DNA of 46,700 bases, taken from NCBI GenBank assembly GCA_016212965.1, contig JACRDA010000442.1, positions 1 to 46,700 on the forward strand. The letters are read 5' to 3'. The position numbers were made by a program, and so were the translations under genes. The DNA comes from Myxococcales bacterium. Its GTDB lineage: Bacteria; Myxococcota_A; Polyangia; Polyangiales; Polyangiaceae. Each line of letters opens with the position of its first letter. Within the stretch, counting starts at the first letter, position 1. Shown one piece after another: positions 31,755 to 39,755 of this stretch. The notes under the pieces were generated by a model. The model searched no databases. It saw only the letters and a program-made list of their open reading frames with translations, and had not been told where the DNA came from.

Positions 31755-32987
31755 TCAGTGGGTGAGCGAGCGGGACAGGCGCTCGCGCACGACGCGCCCG
31801 AGCCGTGCGATGCCCTCCTCGATGAGCTCGGGCGGGCGGTTCGAGTAGTTGAGCCGCAGGAACTCGGGGCGCGGCGCGTCGGCGAAGAAGCTGCTCCCCG
31901 GCACGAACGCCACCCGCTCGCGCAGCGCGTCGGCGAAGATCTCGTCCGCGCTGAGACCGGAGGGAAGCTCCGCCCAGACGAAGAGTCCGCCGTCTGGCTG
32001 GGTCCAGCGCGACCCCGCGGGGAAGTGCCGCTCGAGCGCGCCGAGCATCGCGAGGCAGCGCTCGCCGTAGGCCTTGCGGATGCGGGCGAGGTGGCCGTCG
32101 TAGTCGAAGCGGGCGAGAAGCGCGGCCGCGGCCCGCTGCGCCAGGGTCGCCGTGTGGAGATCGGCCGCCTGCTTGGCGATGACGGCGGCGCGCACGAGCT
32201 CGCGCGAGCCGACCAGCCACGCGAGGCGCATGCCGGGCGCGAGCGTCTTCGAGAAGGTCCCGAGGTGCACGACCACACCGGTGTCGTCGAGCGCCGCGAG
32301 TGGCGGCTGCGCGTCGCCGCGGAAGCGCAGCGCGCCGTAGGGGTCGTCCTCGAGCACCACGATGCGGTGCGCCTGCGCCAGCCGCAGGAGGCGCAGGCGG
32401 CGCTCGAGCGACAGCGTCGTGCCCTTCGGGTTGTGGAACTCGGGCACGACGTAGATGAGCTTGACCGGCCGCTCGGCCACCACTCGCTCGAGCGCCTCGA
32501 CGTCGAGGCCGTCGTCGTCGCTCTCGATGGGCGCGAACTCGGCCTCGCAGCCCGCGAACGTCTGGAGCGCCGCGAGGTAGCTCGGGCTCTCGACCGCGAC
32601 GACGTCGCCGGGGTCGAGCAGCACGCGCGCCACGAGGTCGATGCCCTGCTGCGAGCCGTTCGTGATGAGCACGTCCTCGGTGACCGCGCGGATCCCGCGC
32701 TGCCCGAGGCGTGCCGCGATCCAGTCGCGCAGCGGCGCGTAGCCCTCGGTCGTCGAGTACTGCAGCGACGCGGGCCCGGTCGTCGACAGCACCTCGGCGT
32801 GCGCGGCGGCGATCGCCTCGACCGGGAAGAGCTCCGGGGCCGGCAGACCGCCCGCGAAGGACAGTACGTCCGGTTGCTCGGCCACCTTCAGGATCTCGCG
32901 CACCGCCGAGGGCGGCATGCGCGCCATGCGGCGCGCCAGACGCAGCGGCTCGAAGACGGGAGGCGTCGTGTCGGCGAGGATGCTCAT
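31755..32987 (-). CDS. PLP-dependent class I/II aminotransferase (2-aminoadipate/LysN-like)
   Basis: A 410-residue fold-type I aminotransferase. It has SFAGGLPAPELFP, QYSTTEGYAPLR, TNGSQQGIDLVARVL, ESPSYLAAL, EFHNPKGTTLS, EDDPYGALRF and the PLP lysine in GTFSKTLAPGMRLAW. This set is typical of LysN/ARO8-like enzymes that act on 2-aminoadipate, branched-chain or aromatic amino acids. The MocR HTH domain is absent; an Lrp/AsnC regulator is instead encoded upstream with ATGA overlap, implying local control by an amino acid. The substrate is not fixed by sequence. Confidence 0.93.
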   Translation of the reverse strand: MSILADTTPPVFEPLRLARRMARMPPSAVREILKVAEQPDVLSFAGGLPAPELFPVEAIAAAHAEVLSTTGPASLQYSTTEGYAPLRDWIAARLGQRGIRAVTEDVLITNGSQQGIDLVARVLLDPGDVVAVESPSYLAALQTFAGCEAEFAPIESDDDGLDVEALERVVAERPVKLIYVVPEFHNPKGTTLSLERRLRLLRLAQAHRIVVLEDDPYGALRFRGDAQPPLAALDDTGVVVHLGTFSKTLAPGMRLAWLVGSRELVRAAVIAKQAADLHTATLAQRAAAALLARFDYDGHLARIRKAYGERCLAMLGALERHFPAGSRWTQPDGGLFVWAELPSGLSADEIFADALRERVAFVPGSSFFADAPRPEFLRLNYSNRPPELIEEGIARLGRVVRERLSRSLTH

Positions 32988-33457
32988 GGCTCTTCTCCCT
33001 CCGCCTCTGGGGCGGCCTGGACGTGGGTCTCCTCCTTGATGGAGGCGAGCACGATGGTCGTCTGGGTGCTCGTGACGCCGGGGATCGTGCGCAGCACCTC
33101 GACGAGCAGCCGGTCGAGGGTGCGCGTGTTGCGGGTGCGCACCTTCAAGAGGTACGAGTCCGCGCCCGCCACGCGGTGGCACTCGAGCACCTCGTCGAGC
33201 CCCTGCACCTTCCTCGCGAAGCCCTCGAAGAACTTCGGGTGGTTGATGCCGACCCCGATGAAGGCCGTGATGTCGTGGCCGAGCGCCTTGGCGTCGACGC
33301 GCGCGGTGTAGCCGCGGATGATGCCGCGCTCTTCGAGCTTGCGGATCCGCTCGGCCACCGCCGGTTGCGACAGCCCGACCGCCTTGGCGAGCTCGAGCTG
33401 GGTCGCCCGGCCGTTCAGCTGCAGGAGATCGAGGAGTCGAGCGTTGATCTCGTCCAT
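32984..33457 (-). CDS. Lrp/AsnC-family transcriptional regulator
   Basis: A 157-residue feast/famine regulator. The N-terminal winged HTH (about 1-55; MDEINARLLDLLQLNGRATQ, VGLSQPAVAERIRKLEERGII) is joined to the ligand-binding RAM/AsnC_trans_reg domain (about 65-140; GVTSTQTTIVL). The acidic tail is unusual but short. It overlaps the aminotransferase gene by 4 nt and is first in the operon, so it probably controls the pair in response to an amino acid. A perfect palindrome directly upstream is its likely own operator. Confidence 0.93.
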   Translation of the reverse strand: MDEINARLLDLLQLNGRATQLELAKAVGLSQPAVAERIRKLEERGIIRGYTARVDAKALGHDITAFIGVGINHPKFFEGFARKVQGLDEVLECHRVAGADSYLLKVRTRNTRTLDRLLVEVLRTIPGVTSTQTTIVLASIKEETHVQAAPEAEGEEP

Positions 33458-33468
33458 CGGGGCAGTGA

Positions 33469-33483
33469 CCTATAACTTATAGG
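33469..33483. promoter_or_regulatory. Lrp-type operator palindrome
   Basis: CCTATAACTTATAGG is a perfect inverted repeat (7-bp arms, 1-nt centre) of the 15-bp size used by Lrp/AsnC proteins. It starts 12 nt upstream of the regulator's ATG and is strikingly A+T-rich. On the minus strand TATTAT (33508-33503) a little upstream could be the -10 element. The position suits autorepression. Confidence 0.6.
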
Positions 33484-33744
33484 TGATTAGCGCCGCGGCC
33501 AGATAATACTTAACTCGTGCGATCCAGACGTGCAAGTCGATCGTGCCGCGCCGCCGCCGAGCGAGCTGCGACGTGCGGGTGACGGGGCCCGGGGCCACCC
33601 GGCGGGCGCGCCGGTCCACCCGGCGACGCAAGCAGGCGACAGGCGGCGTAGGCGGGTTCGCACGGACCGTCGCACGGCCTGCGAGCTGGCGCTCGACGGC
33701 ACCGGCTACCCCACGAGGGTGGCGCGCCCACTCGGGGGGCGCGG

Positions 33745-33837
33745 TGAAGGAACGTATATGTTACTATTGTTGCTCCTTCGTGAAATTGCTCCACTTGTGT
33801 TCCTTCTTGGATAGATGATAACGTCGTCGTTACTTAC
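33745..33837 (+). promoter_or_regulatory. A+T-rich regulatory patch upstream of the Fic gene
   Basis: About 90 bp of much lower GC than the rest of the window. It holds inverted arms GAAGGAAC (33746-33753) and GTTCCTTC (33799-33806), two TTGCTCC copies (33770-33776 and 33786-33792), and TAACG-TCGT-CGTTA (33819-33832) next to the start codon. A possible promoter is TTGTGT (33795-33800), 16 nt, GATAAC (33817-33822). It would start transcription a few nt before the ATG, fitting the lack of a ribosome site. The rest of the 380-nt intergenic region shows no gene. Confidence 0.4.
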
Positions 33838-35028
33838 ATGGTCGCGCGTGCCACCGGCCACCTCGAGCGCACGAGCGTCGAAGGCGCCGCGGTTCGCTAC
33901 TTCGTGCCGCTGCCGCTGCCGCCGGCCGAGCCACCGCTGCGCCTCGACGGGGCGCTCGCCACGCGGCTCGAGGCGGCGGAGCGCGCGCTCGGGCGACTCG
34001 CGCTCGTCGCGGAGCTCGCGGCGCCCCACCGCTGGGTCGCTCGGGCGCTCGTGCGCGAGGAGGCCGTGCGCTCCGCGCAGCTCGAGGGCGGGCAGGCCAC
34101 GCTCTTCGACGTGTACGCCGTCGAGGCGGCCTCCGAGGCGGACGCTGAGCTCCGGACCGATCCCGATGTCGAAGAGGTGCGCCACGCCGTCGCGGCGGCG
34201 AGCCACGCCCACGACGAGCTCCGGTCCGCGCCCGGTCGGCCCCCGTCTCTGCGCTTGCTCCACGCGACGCAGGCGCTGCTCGTGCCCGCGCGCGGCGCGC
34301 GCGCGAGCGTCCCGGACCCGCTTCCGGGTGCCTCCGTGGCCGCTCACGCGAGGCAGCTCGACCGGGGGCCCCGACCGACCCGGGCGCTCGCCGCGCTGCT
34401 CGCCGCCTTCGAGCGCTACCTCGAGGCCGAGCCCGAGCTGCCGCCTCTCGTGCGCGCCGGCCTGCTGGCCCTGCAGCTCGACACCATCCACCCCTACCGC
34501 GACGGCAACGCCCGCATGGCGCGGCTGCTCGTGCCGCTGCTGCTCCAGAGCTGGGGGTTGCTCGCTTTCCCGCTGCTCTGCCTGAGCCGCTTCTTCCAGC
34601 GCGAGCGCGAGGCCTACTACCGGCGTGCGACCGCCGTCCGGACCGACGGCGACTGGGAGGGCTGGCTGGAGCTCTTCCTCCGGGGCGTCGCGAGCGCAGC
34701 GGACGAGAGCTGCGCGACCGTACGCGACGTGCTCGCGCTCGTGGCGCGGGACCGGGAGCGGCTCTTCGCCGAGCACGCGCCGCCGCTGCTGGCGCTGCGG
34801 CTCTTCGAGGCCCTGCCGGATGCCCCGGTCTGCACCATCGGGAGCCTGCTGCGGCGCCTCGACACCACCAAGCCCGCGGCGGGACGCGCCGTCGAGCTCC
34901 TGGTGCGGGCGGGCGTGCTCGTCGAGACGACGGGTCGCCGGCGCGGGCGCACCTTCGCGTATCGCGCGCTCCTCGAGCGGCTCGGCGGCGCGGGCGTGCG
35001 CACCGCGGTTCCGCGGTCGACGCGCTGA
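33838..35028 (+). CDS. Fic-family protein (class II) with variant catalytic motif
   Basis: A 396-residue protein. The Fic motif is HPYRDGNARMAR (218-229): catalytic His218, Asp222, Asn224, Arg226 and Arg229 are kept, but the usual GNG glycine is Ala225 and the Phe is Tyr220. An N-terminal inhibitory helix is present (SAQLEGG: Ser79, Glu83, Gly84), as in class II Fic enzymes where the Glu blocks ATP binding. A winged-helix-like C-terminal region (about 315-385; TIGSLLRRLDTTKPAAGRAVELLVRAGVLVE) follows, common in this architecture. It is expected to AMPylate a target or itself, or bind another nucleotide. No antitoxin gene is adjacent. Confidence 0.88.
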   Translation: MVARATGHLERTSVEGAAVRYFVPLPLPPAEPPLRLDGALATRLEAAERALGRLALVAELAAPHRWVARALVREEAVRSAQLEGGQATLFDVYAVEAASEADAELRTDPDVEEVRHAVAAASHAHDELRSAPGRPPSLRLLHATQALLVPARGARASVPDPLPGASVAAHARQLDRGPRPTRALAALLAAFERYLEAEPELPPLVRAGLLALQLDTIHPYRDGNARMARLLVPLLLQSWGLLAFPLLCLSRFFQREREAYYRRATAVRTDGDWEGWLELFLRGVASAADESCATVRDVLALVARDRERLFAEHAPPLLALRLFEALPDAPVCTIGSLLRRLDTTKPAAGRAVELLVRAGVLVETTGRRRGRTFAYRALLERLGGAGVRTAVPRSTR

Positions 35029-35044
35029 CGTGCGGGGTCAGCGC
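35022..35044. terminator. Bidirectional hairpin between convergent fic and kinase genes
   Basis: An 8-bp perfect stem GCGCTGAC (35022-35029) and GTCAGCGC (35037-35044) with a 7-nt loop GTGCGGG contains both stop codons (plus TGA 35026-35028, minus TGA 35040-35038). Its position between convergent genes suits a shared terminator. No U-tract. Confidence 0.5.
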
Positions 35045-37290
35045 CGCCGGTCCGAGCGCGGCGGACCCGAGGGTGGCCGGCCGATCGGCGGGCCGCTCTT
35101 CTCGAGGCCCTGCTGGCGCAGGATGGCGCGGATCGAGCGCTGCAAATCGCCCCGTAGCCCGGCGGGGAGCGAGGCGAGCGCTTCGTTCGCGAGCGCGTCG
35201 AGGGCGAGCCGGGGCGCGACCTTGAAAGCCGCGATCTGCGCCGGCCCCTCGAGGACGAAGAGGCTCGTGAAGGAGCCGTCGCTGCCGTAGCTGGCGAGTA
35301 GCTCGCGCGCGCCGTCGGGCCCGGCGAGCTCGCTGAACTCCCGCAGCACCTCGTTGGCTGCGGCCACGAAGCGCAGGTCCTCCCCACCCGGCTCGAGCAA
35401 ATCCAGGCCGACCTGCAGGCTCGAGAGGGCGTCGAGCACCGGCTCGACGTCGGCTCCCACGATGACCGAGCCGTGCTGGGGCGCGATCATGAGCGGCGTC
35501 GGCTCGAGGCGCCTGACGCGGGCGACCGCGAGGGCGAGCGCCCGCACGCTCGGCATGTAGATCTGGTGGAACATCTCGACGCCGGGCCACGAGTCGGAGG
35601 TGGCCACGAGGGCGCGCGACTGGGCGCCGCCGAAGAGATCGCCCGAGAAAAGCACGCGCGACTCGGGGTCGTAGAGCATCACCGCGCCGCGGAAGTGACA
35701 GAACGGCGTCGGCACGAAGCGAAGCTCGTGGCCGCTCGCGAGGGCCATGGTCCCGCCCGCGAAGCTCTCGACGGCGGTGTAGCGCTGCGGGTCGAGCCCG
35801 TAGAAGTGCGCCAGGCGCCAGGTGTCCTCCGAGCAGATGACCCGCGTGCGCGGCGAGCTCTGCTGGATGGCGGCCGCGTTGCTGGCCACGTCGGGATCCT
35901 GGTGGTTCAGGAACACGCAGTCGAGCCGCCGCAGCGAGCCGAGGATCGCCGCCACCTTCGCCGACACGACGTCGAAGTCCTTGGGCGGACCCGGGTCGAT
36001 GAGCACGGACATCTCGGTGCCTCGGCGGCGGAACACGCGCAGGTAGGCGTTGCACTCGAGCAGGGCGTCGTTGCGGCGCCCCACCCAGTAGACGTCGGGC
36101 GCGAGCTCGGCGATCTCCTGGTCGCCACCCGTCGCCTCGCCGAGCGGCACGCGCCTGAACCGGCTGCCCCTCGACACGGGGGTGGGGGTCTTCTCGGCCG
36201 CCGCGATCACCCGGGGCGTGCCGCGGCTCGCCGGTGGGCGCGTCGCCGGCGTGGACGCCTGCGGTGCGGCCTCGAGGCTCGGCAGGGTGCGCTGCTCGCC
36301 GAGCGGCAGCGCAGACGTGCGCCCGCGCACGAGGCGCGCGAGCGACGCGACCTCGCGCTGGAGGTCGAGCATCGACGCCTGTCGCTCTGCCGGCTTCTTG
36401 GCGAGCGCCTTCAGGACGACGTCGGCGGCCTCGGGGGGTACGCCGCGCGCGGCCGCGATGTCCGCGTGCCACACCGGCGCCTCGTTGACGTGCTTCGTGA
36501 GCACGTTGAGGTACGAGGCGTCCTGGAACGGCCGAACGCCGAGCAGCATCTCGTAGAGGACGACGCCCATCGCGTAGATGTCCGTGGCCGGGCCGAGCTC
36601 GAGGCCCGTGGCCTGCTCCGGCGACATGTAGTCCGGCGTGCCGGCGATGATCCCGGTCTCCGCCAGGCCGCGCCCCGCCGAGCCGGCGAAGAGCCGGCCG
36701 ATACCGAGGTCGAGGATCTTGACGGTGCGCTCGCCGCCGGGCTCGCGCTGCAGGAACAGGTTCGCCGGCTTCACGTCGCAGTGGATGACCTCGCGCTCGT
36801 GGGCGGCGGCGAGGCCCTCGCAGGCCTGCATGACGTAGCGGAGCGCGGTGAGCACCGGCGGCGGCCCGTCGGCGAGCTCGACCGAGAGCGCGTGCCCGTC
36901 GAGCAGCTCCATCACCATGTAGTGCACCGAGTCGGGCAGCGTCCCGAAGTCCTGGATCGCCACCACGTTCGGGTGCGCGATGAGCGAGACGAGCTGCGCC
37001 TCCTGCAGGAAGCGCTCGAGCGCCCCGCTCGTCGCCGCGAGCGCCGCGTGCAGCAGCTTCAGCGCGACGCGCTTGCCGCTGCCGAGCCGCTCGGCCTCGA
37101 ACACCTCTGCGGTCCCGCCGGCGTCGATGAAACGCACGACGCGGTACTTGCCGTCGAGCACCTGGCCGATCCACTCGGCGCCGCGGTCGGCGATGGGGCG
37201 CACGCGCGCGCCGTCGTTGCCGCAGAACACGACCGAGCCGTCCGTGCCTTCGGACTGACAGAGCGGGCAGTACCAGACGGATGAAGCCAT
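35038..37290 (-). CDS. Zinc-ribbon/Ser-Thr kinase fused to ODP-type metallo-beta-lactamase domain
   Basis: A 750-residue protein. An N-terminal zinc-ribbon-like element (Cys8, Cys11, Cys23) precedes a Hanks kinase (about 47-315: FIDAGGTAEVFEA, Lys78, HCDVKPANL with Asp172, DLG 194-196, GTPDYMSPEQ). After a Pro/Thr-rich linker (about 330-385) comes a metallo-beta-lactamase domain (about 395-640) of the oxygen-binding diiron protein (ODP/FprA-like) type. Candidate metal ligands are His463, Asp465 and Asp467 (NHQDPDV), His532, Asp551 (SGDLFGG) and His606 (PQHGS). A helical C-terminal region follows. No TM segment is seen. The fusion suggests kinase control by oxygen, NO or redox state. Confidence 0.88.
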   Translation of the reverse strand: MASSVWYCPLCQSEGTDGSVVFCGNDGARVRPIADRGAEWIGQVLDGKYRVVRFIDAGGTAEVFEAERLGSGKRVALKLLHAALAATSGALERFLQEAQLVSLIAHPNVVAIQDFGTLPDSVHYMVMELLDGHALSVELADGPPPVLTALRYVMQACEGLAAAHEREVIHCDVKPANLFLQREPGGERTVKILDLGIGRLFAGSAGRGLAETGIIAGTPDYMSPEQATGLELGPATDIYAMGVVLYEMLLGVRPFQDASYLNVLTKHVNEAPVWHADIAAARGVPPEAADVVLKALAKKPAERQASMLDLQREVASLARLVRGRTSALPLGEQRTLPSLEAAPQASTPATRPPASRGTPRVIAAAEKTPTPVSRGSRFRRVPLGEATGGDQEIAELAPDVYWVGRRNDALLECNAYLRVFRRRGTEMSVLIDPGPPKDFDVVSAKVAAILGSLRRLDCVFLNHQDPDVASNAAAIQQSSPRTRVICSEDTWRLAHFYGLDPQRYTAVESFAGGTMALASGHELRFVPTPFCHFRGAVMLYDPESRVLFSGDLFGGAQSRALVATSDSWPGVEMFHQIYMPSVRALALAVARVRRLEPTPLMIAPQHGSVIVGADVEPVLDALSSLQVGLDLLEPGGEDLRFVAAANEVLREFSELAGPDGARELLASYGSDGSFTSLFVLEGPAQIAAFKVAPRLALDALANEALASLPAGLRGDLQRSIRAILRQQGLEKSGPPIGRPPSGPPRSDRRR

Positions 37291-37475
37291 GAAGCCCGGG
37301 GAAGCGCGGAGTGGGTGCGGTCGTGCAGCGCGGGACCCGCGTCGAGAGCGGTCGCCGTGCGCGCGCCGCAGCCCCCCCGGTGAAAAGCCAAGTGTGCCCG
37401 CCCGGTTGGGGTAGCGCAAGTCCGGTGTCGCCCGGGGTCCCGGCCCTCGCCCTCGCCGCATGCTAGACCCCCGGA

Positions 37476-38303
37476 ATGGGAGCTGGCTCTGGGGTGGGAC
37501 TCGGGTTGCGGGTGCTCGCTGGCGTGGCGGTGGCGACGACGGTCGGGTGTGCGACCTTCGCGCAGCCGCCCGAGGTGGCGAAGACCGACGGGGTTGCGAC
37601 GACGCTGCCCGCTCCGAAGGAGCCGCGCGCGCCGTCCTGGCTCGCGGGCCTCGCGCTCAGCCAGGCGCAGGAGCAGGCGATCGCCGAGCTCCGGGCGAGC
37701 CTCGCGCCGAAGCTCGCGCCGTTCTGGGACGCCGCACGGGACTTCGCGCTCGCGATCGCGACGGCCGCCCAGCACGGCGACGGGCGCGCGCCCGCGCTCG
37801 CGGCCGCAGCCTCGTGGGCGACCAACGTGGGCGAGGACGTCCGCGAGCCCGTGCTCGACGCCATCAACCGTGTGCACCGCATCCTCACGCCCGCGCAGCG
37901 CGCCTCGCTCACCGAGCGGCTCCTCGGCGACGAAAAGGAAAGCCAGAGCGACGACAGCGCCGAGACGCCGGCGCGCTCGCTCGGCGACGTGCTCGACCTC
38001 GACCTCGGCCAGATGCTCGCGCTGCTCGTGCGCGCCCAAGCGCTCAAGGGCGCCTTCGAGGAGCGGATCGGCCCGTGGCGCCAGAACCTGAAGGCGGCGC
38101 TGCTCGCCTTCGCAGAGGACGACTTCGATGTGCGACGTCACAAGATCGCCGCGGTGCCCGCCGTCTCGCTCGCGACGGGCCTCGTGCGCGATGCCGTCCG
38201 GGTGCTCTTGCCGATCCTCGAGCGCGAGCAGGGCCGGGCCCTCGCGGCGTTCATCCGCGAGAAGGTCGCCGAGTCGCGCTTGCAGGCGCCGGCCAAGCCG
38301 TAG
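37476..38303 (+). CDS. Lipoprotein with LTxxQ-like helical domain
   Basis: A 275-residue protein with a signal peptide and lipobox (TVGC, Cys25). The mature part is largely helical and has two Spy/CpxP-like motifs, LALSQAQEQAIAEL (about 60-73) and ILTPAQRASLTERL (about 135-148). This suggests an envelope chaperone-like or stress-related protein, like the one encoded at 1181-1696. The region after residue 160 is helical with an acidic Ser-rich insert and no further recognised motif. It is divergent from the kinase-ODP gene (185-nt spacer) and is followed by another lipoprotein gene after 39 nt. Confidence 0.7.
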   Translation: MGAGSGVGLGLRVLAGVAVATTVGCATFAQPPEVAKTDGVATTLPAPKEPRAPSWLAGLALSQAQEQAIAELRASLAPKLAPFWDAARDFALAIATAAQHGDGRAPALAAAASWATNVGEDVREPVLDAINRVHRILTPAQRASLTERLLGDEKESQSDDSAETPARSLGDVLDLDLGQMLALLVRAQALKGAFEERIGPWRQNLKAALLAFAEDDFDVRRHKIAAVPAVSLATGLVRDAVRVLLPILEREQGRALAAFIREKVAESRLQAPAKP

Positions 38304-38342
38304 CACGATGGCGCGCGCTCCGACCCCGGCGAGACCCCGCGC

Positions 38343-38963
38343 ATGAGCGACCCCGCACCACAGGCACCGATCGGTGCCGCACCTCGAGGTGTGGCGCCGC
38401 GCGCCCGTCACGCGCTCGCCGTGCTCGCCGCGCTCGCGGTCGTCGGCGGCCTCGCCGCCGGCTGCTTCATCAAGATCCGCAAGACGCCCGACGTCTCGTC
38501 CCCGAGCGCCGAGCCGATGCCGACGCCGCCCGGCATGTCGGCGCCCGCGCCCGGCGGGACCGAGCCGTCGACGCCCCCCGCACCGAGCGGCACGAGCCCT
38601 TCGCCCCCACCGTCGCACGGGCCGTCCACGCCACCGCCACCGCCGCCACCGCCGCCACCGCCGCCGCCGCCACCGCCGCCACCGCCGCCGAGCGGTCATC
38701 CCGCCGTCGGTGCGGTCGATTGCCGGAAATACGCCGCGACCCTCGCGCGCCTGCTGTCCGAGTCGGGCCGGGCCGAGCTCGAGGCCGAGGAGCAGCAGGC
38801 CATCGAGGCGCAGTGCCAGGCCGATCTCGCCACCTCGCCGGACGCGACGAAGGCCTGCTACGCGTGCCTCCTGCGGGCGACGCCGGACACCTTCGAGGCC
38901 TGCAGCGACCCGGGCGGCCCGTGCGCGGCGCCCGAAACGGGCGAGCCCGAGGGCGAGCTCTAG
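38343..38963 (+). CDS. Lipoprotein with 20-proline spacer
   Basis: A 206-residue protein. An N-terminal signal sequence with an extended Arg-containing leader ends in a lipobox (LAAGC, Cys41). A Pro/Ser/Thr-rich linker (about 48-120) includes 20 consecutive prolines. The small C-terminal domain (about 125-195) has six Cys (DCRKYA, QCQADL, CYACLL, CSD, PCA), probably disulfide-bonded. No family is recognised. The linker would hold the Cys-rich domain well away from the membrane. Such proline runs stall ribosomes unless EF-P is present. Its TAG stop shares bases with the convergent methyltransferase stop (CTAG). Confidence 0.7.
   Translation: MSDPAPQAPIGAAPRGVAPRARHALAVLAALAVVGGLAAGCFIKIRKTPDVSSPSAEPMPTPPGMSAPAPGGTEPSTPPAPSGTSPSPPPSHGPSTPPPPPPPPPPPPPPPPPPPPSGHPAVGAVDCRKYAATLARLLSESGRAELEAEEQQAIEAQCQADLATSPDATKACYACLLRATPDTFEACSDPGGPCAAPETGEPEGEL
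38631..38690 (+). repeat. CCG/CCA triplet repeat encoding 20 prolines
   Basis: Sixty bases consisting only of CCG and CCA codons, mostly in the pattern CCA-CCG-CCG, encode an uninterrupted proline run in the lipoprotein gene. Such triplet arrays can change length by slippage. Confidence 0.9.
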
Positions 38964-39724
38964 CCGGGGCTCTTGCCCGTGAGGTGGAGGACGGCGGTCT
39001 CGCTCGCGACGGCTCCCTCGGGATCGCGGGCGACGGCGTGGCGCAGCGCCTCGAGCCCGCGCGCGTAGTCCGCCTCCTCGAGGGCCGCGAGGTGGGACTG
39101 GTCGCGCAGCTCGGCCTGCAGGAGCGCCTCGCGGAGCGGCAGCGCGTCGCGCGTCACGGCGACCCGGTGCGACACCTCGAGGCCGAGCGCGGCGAACGCC
39201 GCGACGAGACGCGCGACCGACCAGAAGCGCGCGTCGAGCGCGTGGGCCTCCGGGAAGAAGGCGTACATCCAGAAGCCCGGCATGTGCTCGGGCGCGAGGT
39301 TCGCGAGGCCGAGCCGCCCGGCCGGGGCGAGCACGCGGCGGAGCTCCGCGAGCGCTCGCGACGGGTCCGCGAAGTGGTGGAACGCGAAGCGGCTCACCAC
39401 GCGATCGAAGCTGCCATCCGCGAAGGGCAGCGCCTCGGCCCGCCCCACGAGAAGCTCGGCGCCGCTGCCCGCGAGCTTCGTCCGGGCGCGTGCCAGCATC
39501 GCCTCCGAAGGATCGAGGCCCGTCAGCGCCAGCGCCGGACCGAAGGCGCGCGCCTGCGCGACGAGATAGCTCCCGGTGCCGCACCCGACGTCGAGCACCC
39601 GCGCCGCGCGGCCCGAAGCGGCGAGCGCGGTGAGCGCGGCGAGCTCGGGATCGGGCCCGACCTCGCTCCGGATCGGCAGGGCGTCGTAGGTGGCGGCGAT
39701 GCGGCCGTAGTCGACGGGTCTCAT
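38960..39724 (-). CDS. Class I SAM-dependent methyltransferase
   Basis: A 254-residue methyltransferase_11/UbiE-like protein: VLDVGCGTGSYLV (motif I), TGLDPSEAML, AEALPFADGSFDRVVSRFAFHHF (motif II region) and RVLAPAGRLGLANL (motif III). The N-terminal YGRIAATYDALP is typical of small-molecule methyltransferases. The substrate is unknown. It lies 31 nt downstream of the amidohydrolase gene at the end of a four-gene minus-strand run (DegT aminotransferase, PI-PLC-like lipoprotein, amidohydrolase, methyltransferase). Confidence 0.88.
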   Translation of the reverse strand: MRPVDYGRIAATYDALPIRSEVGPDPELAALTALAASGRAARVLDVGCGTGSYLVAQARAFGPALALTGLDPSEAMLARARTKLAGSGAELLVGRAEALPFADGSFDRVVSRFAFHHFADPSRALAELRRVLAPAGRLGLANLAPEHMPGFWMYAFFPEAHALDARFWSVARLVAAFAALGLEVSHRVAVTRDALPLREALLQAELRDQSHLAALEEADYARGLEALRHAVARDPEGAVASETAVLHLTGKSPG

Positions 39725-39755
39725 GGGGGTGCTCCGCCCGGACGCCGTGGCGGGC

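Noticed and set aside
33830..37174. Very long minus-strand open frame (over 1,100 codons) across the fic and kinase regions
   Set aside because: It is Arg-rich and has no motif; it is antisense to fic and out of frame with the clear kinase-ODP gene. It results from the scarcity of stop codons at high GC.
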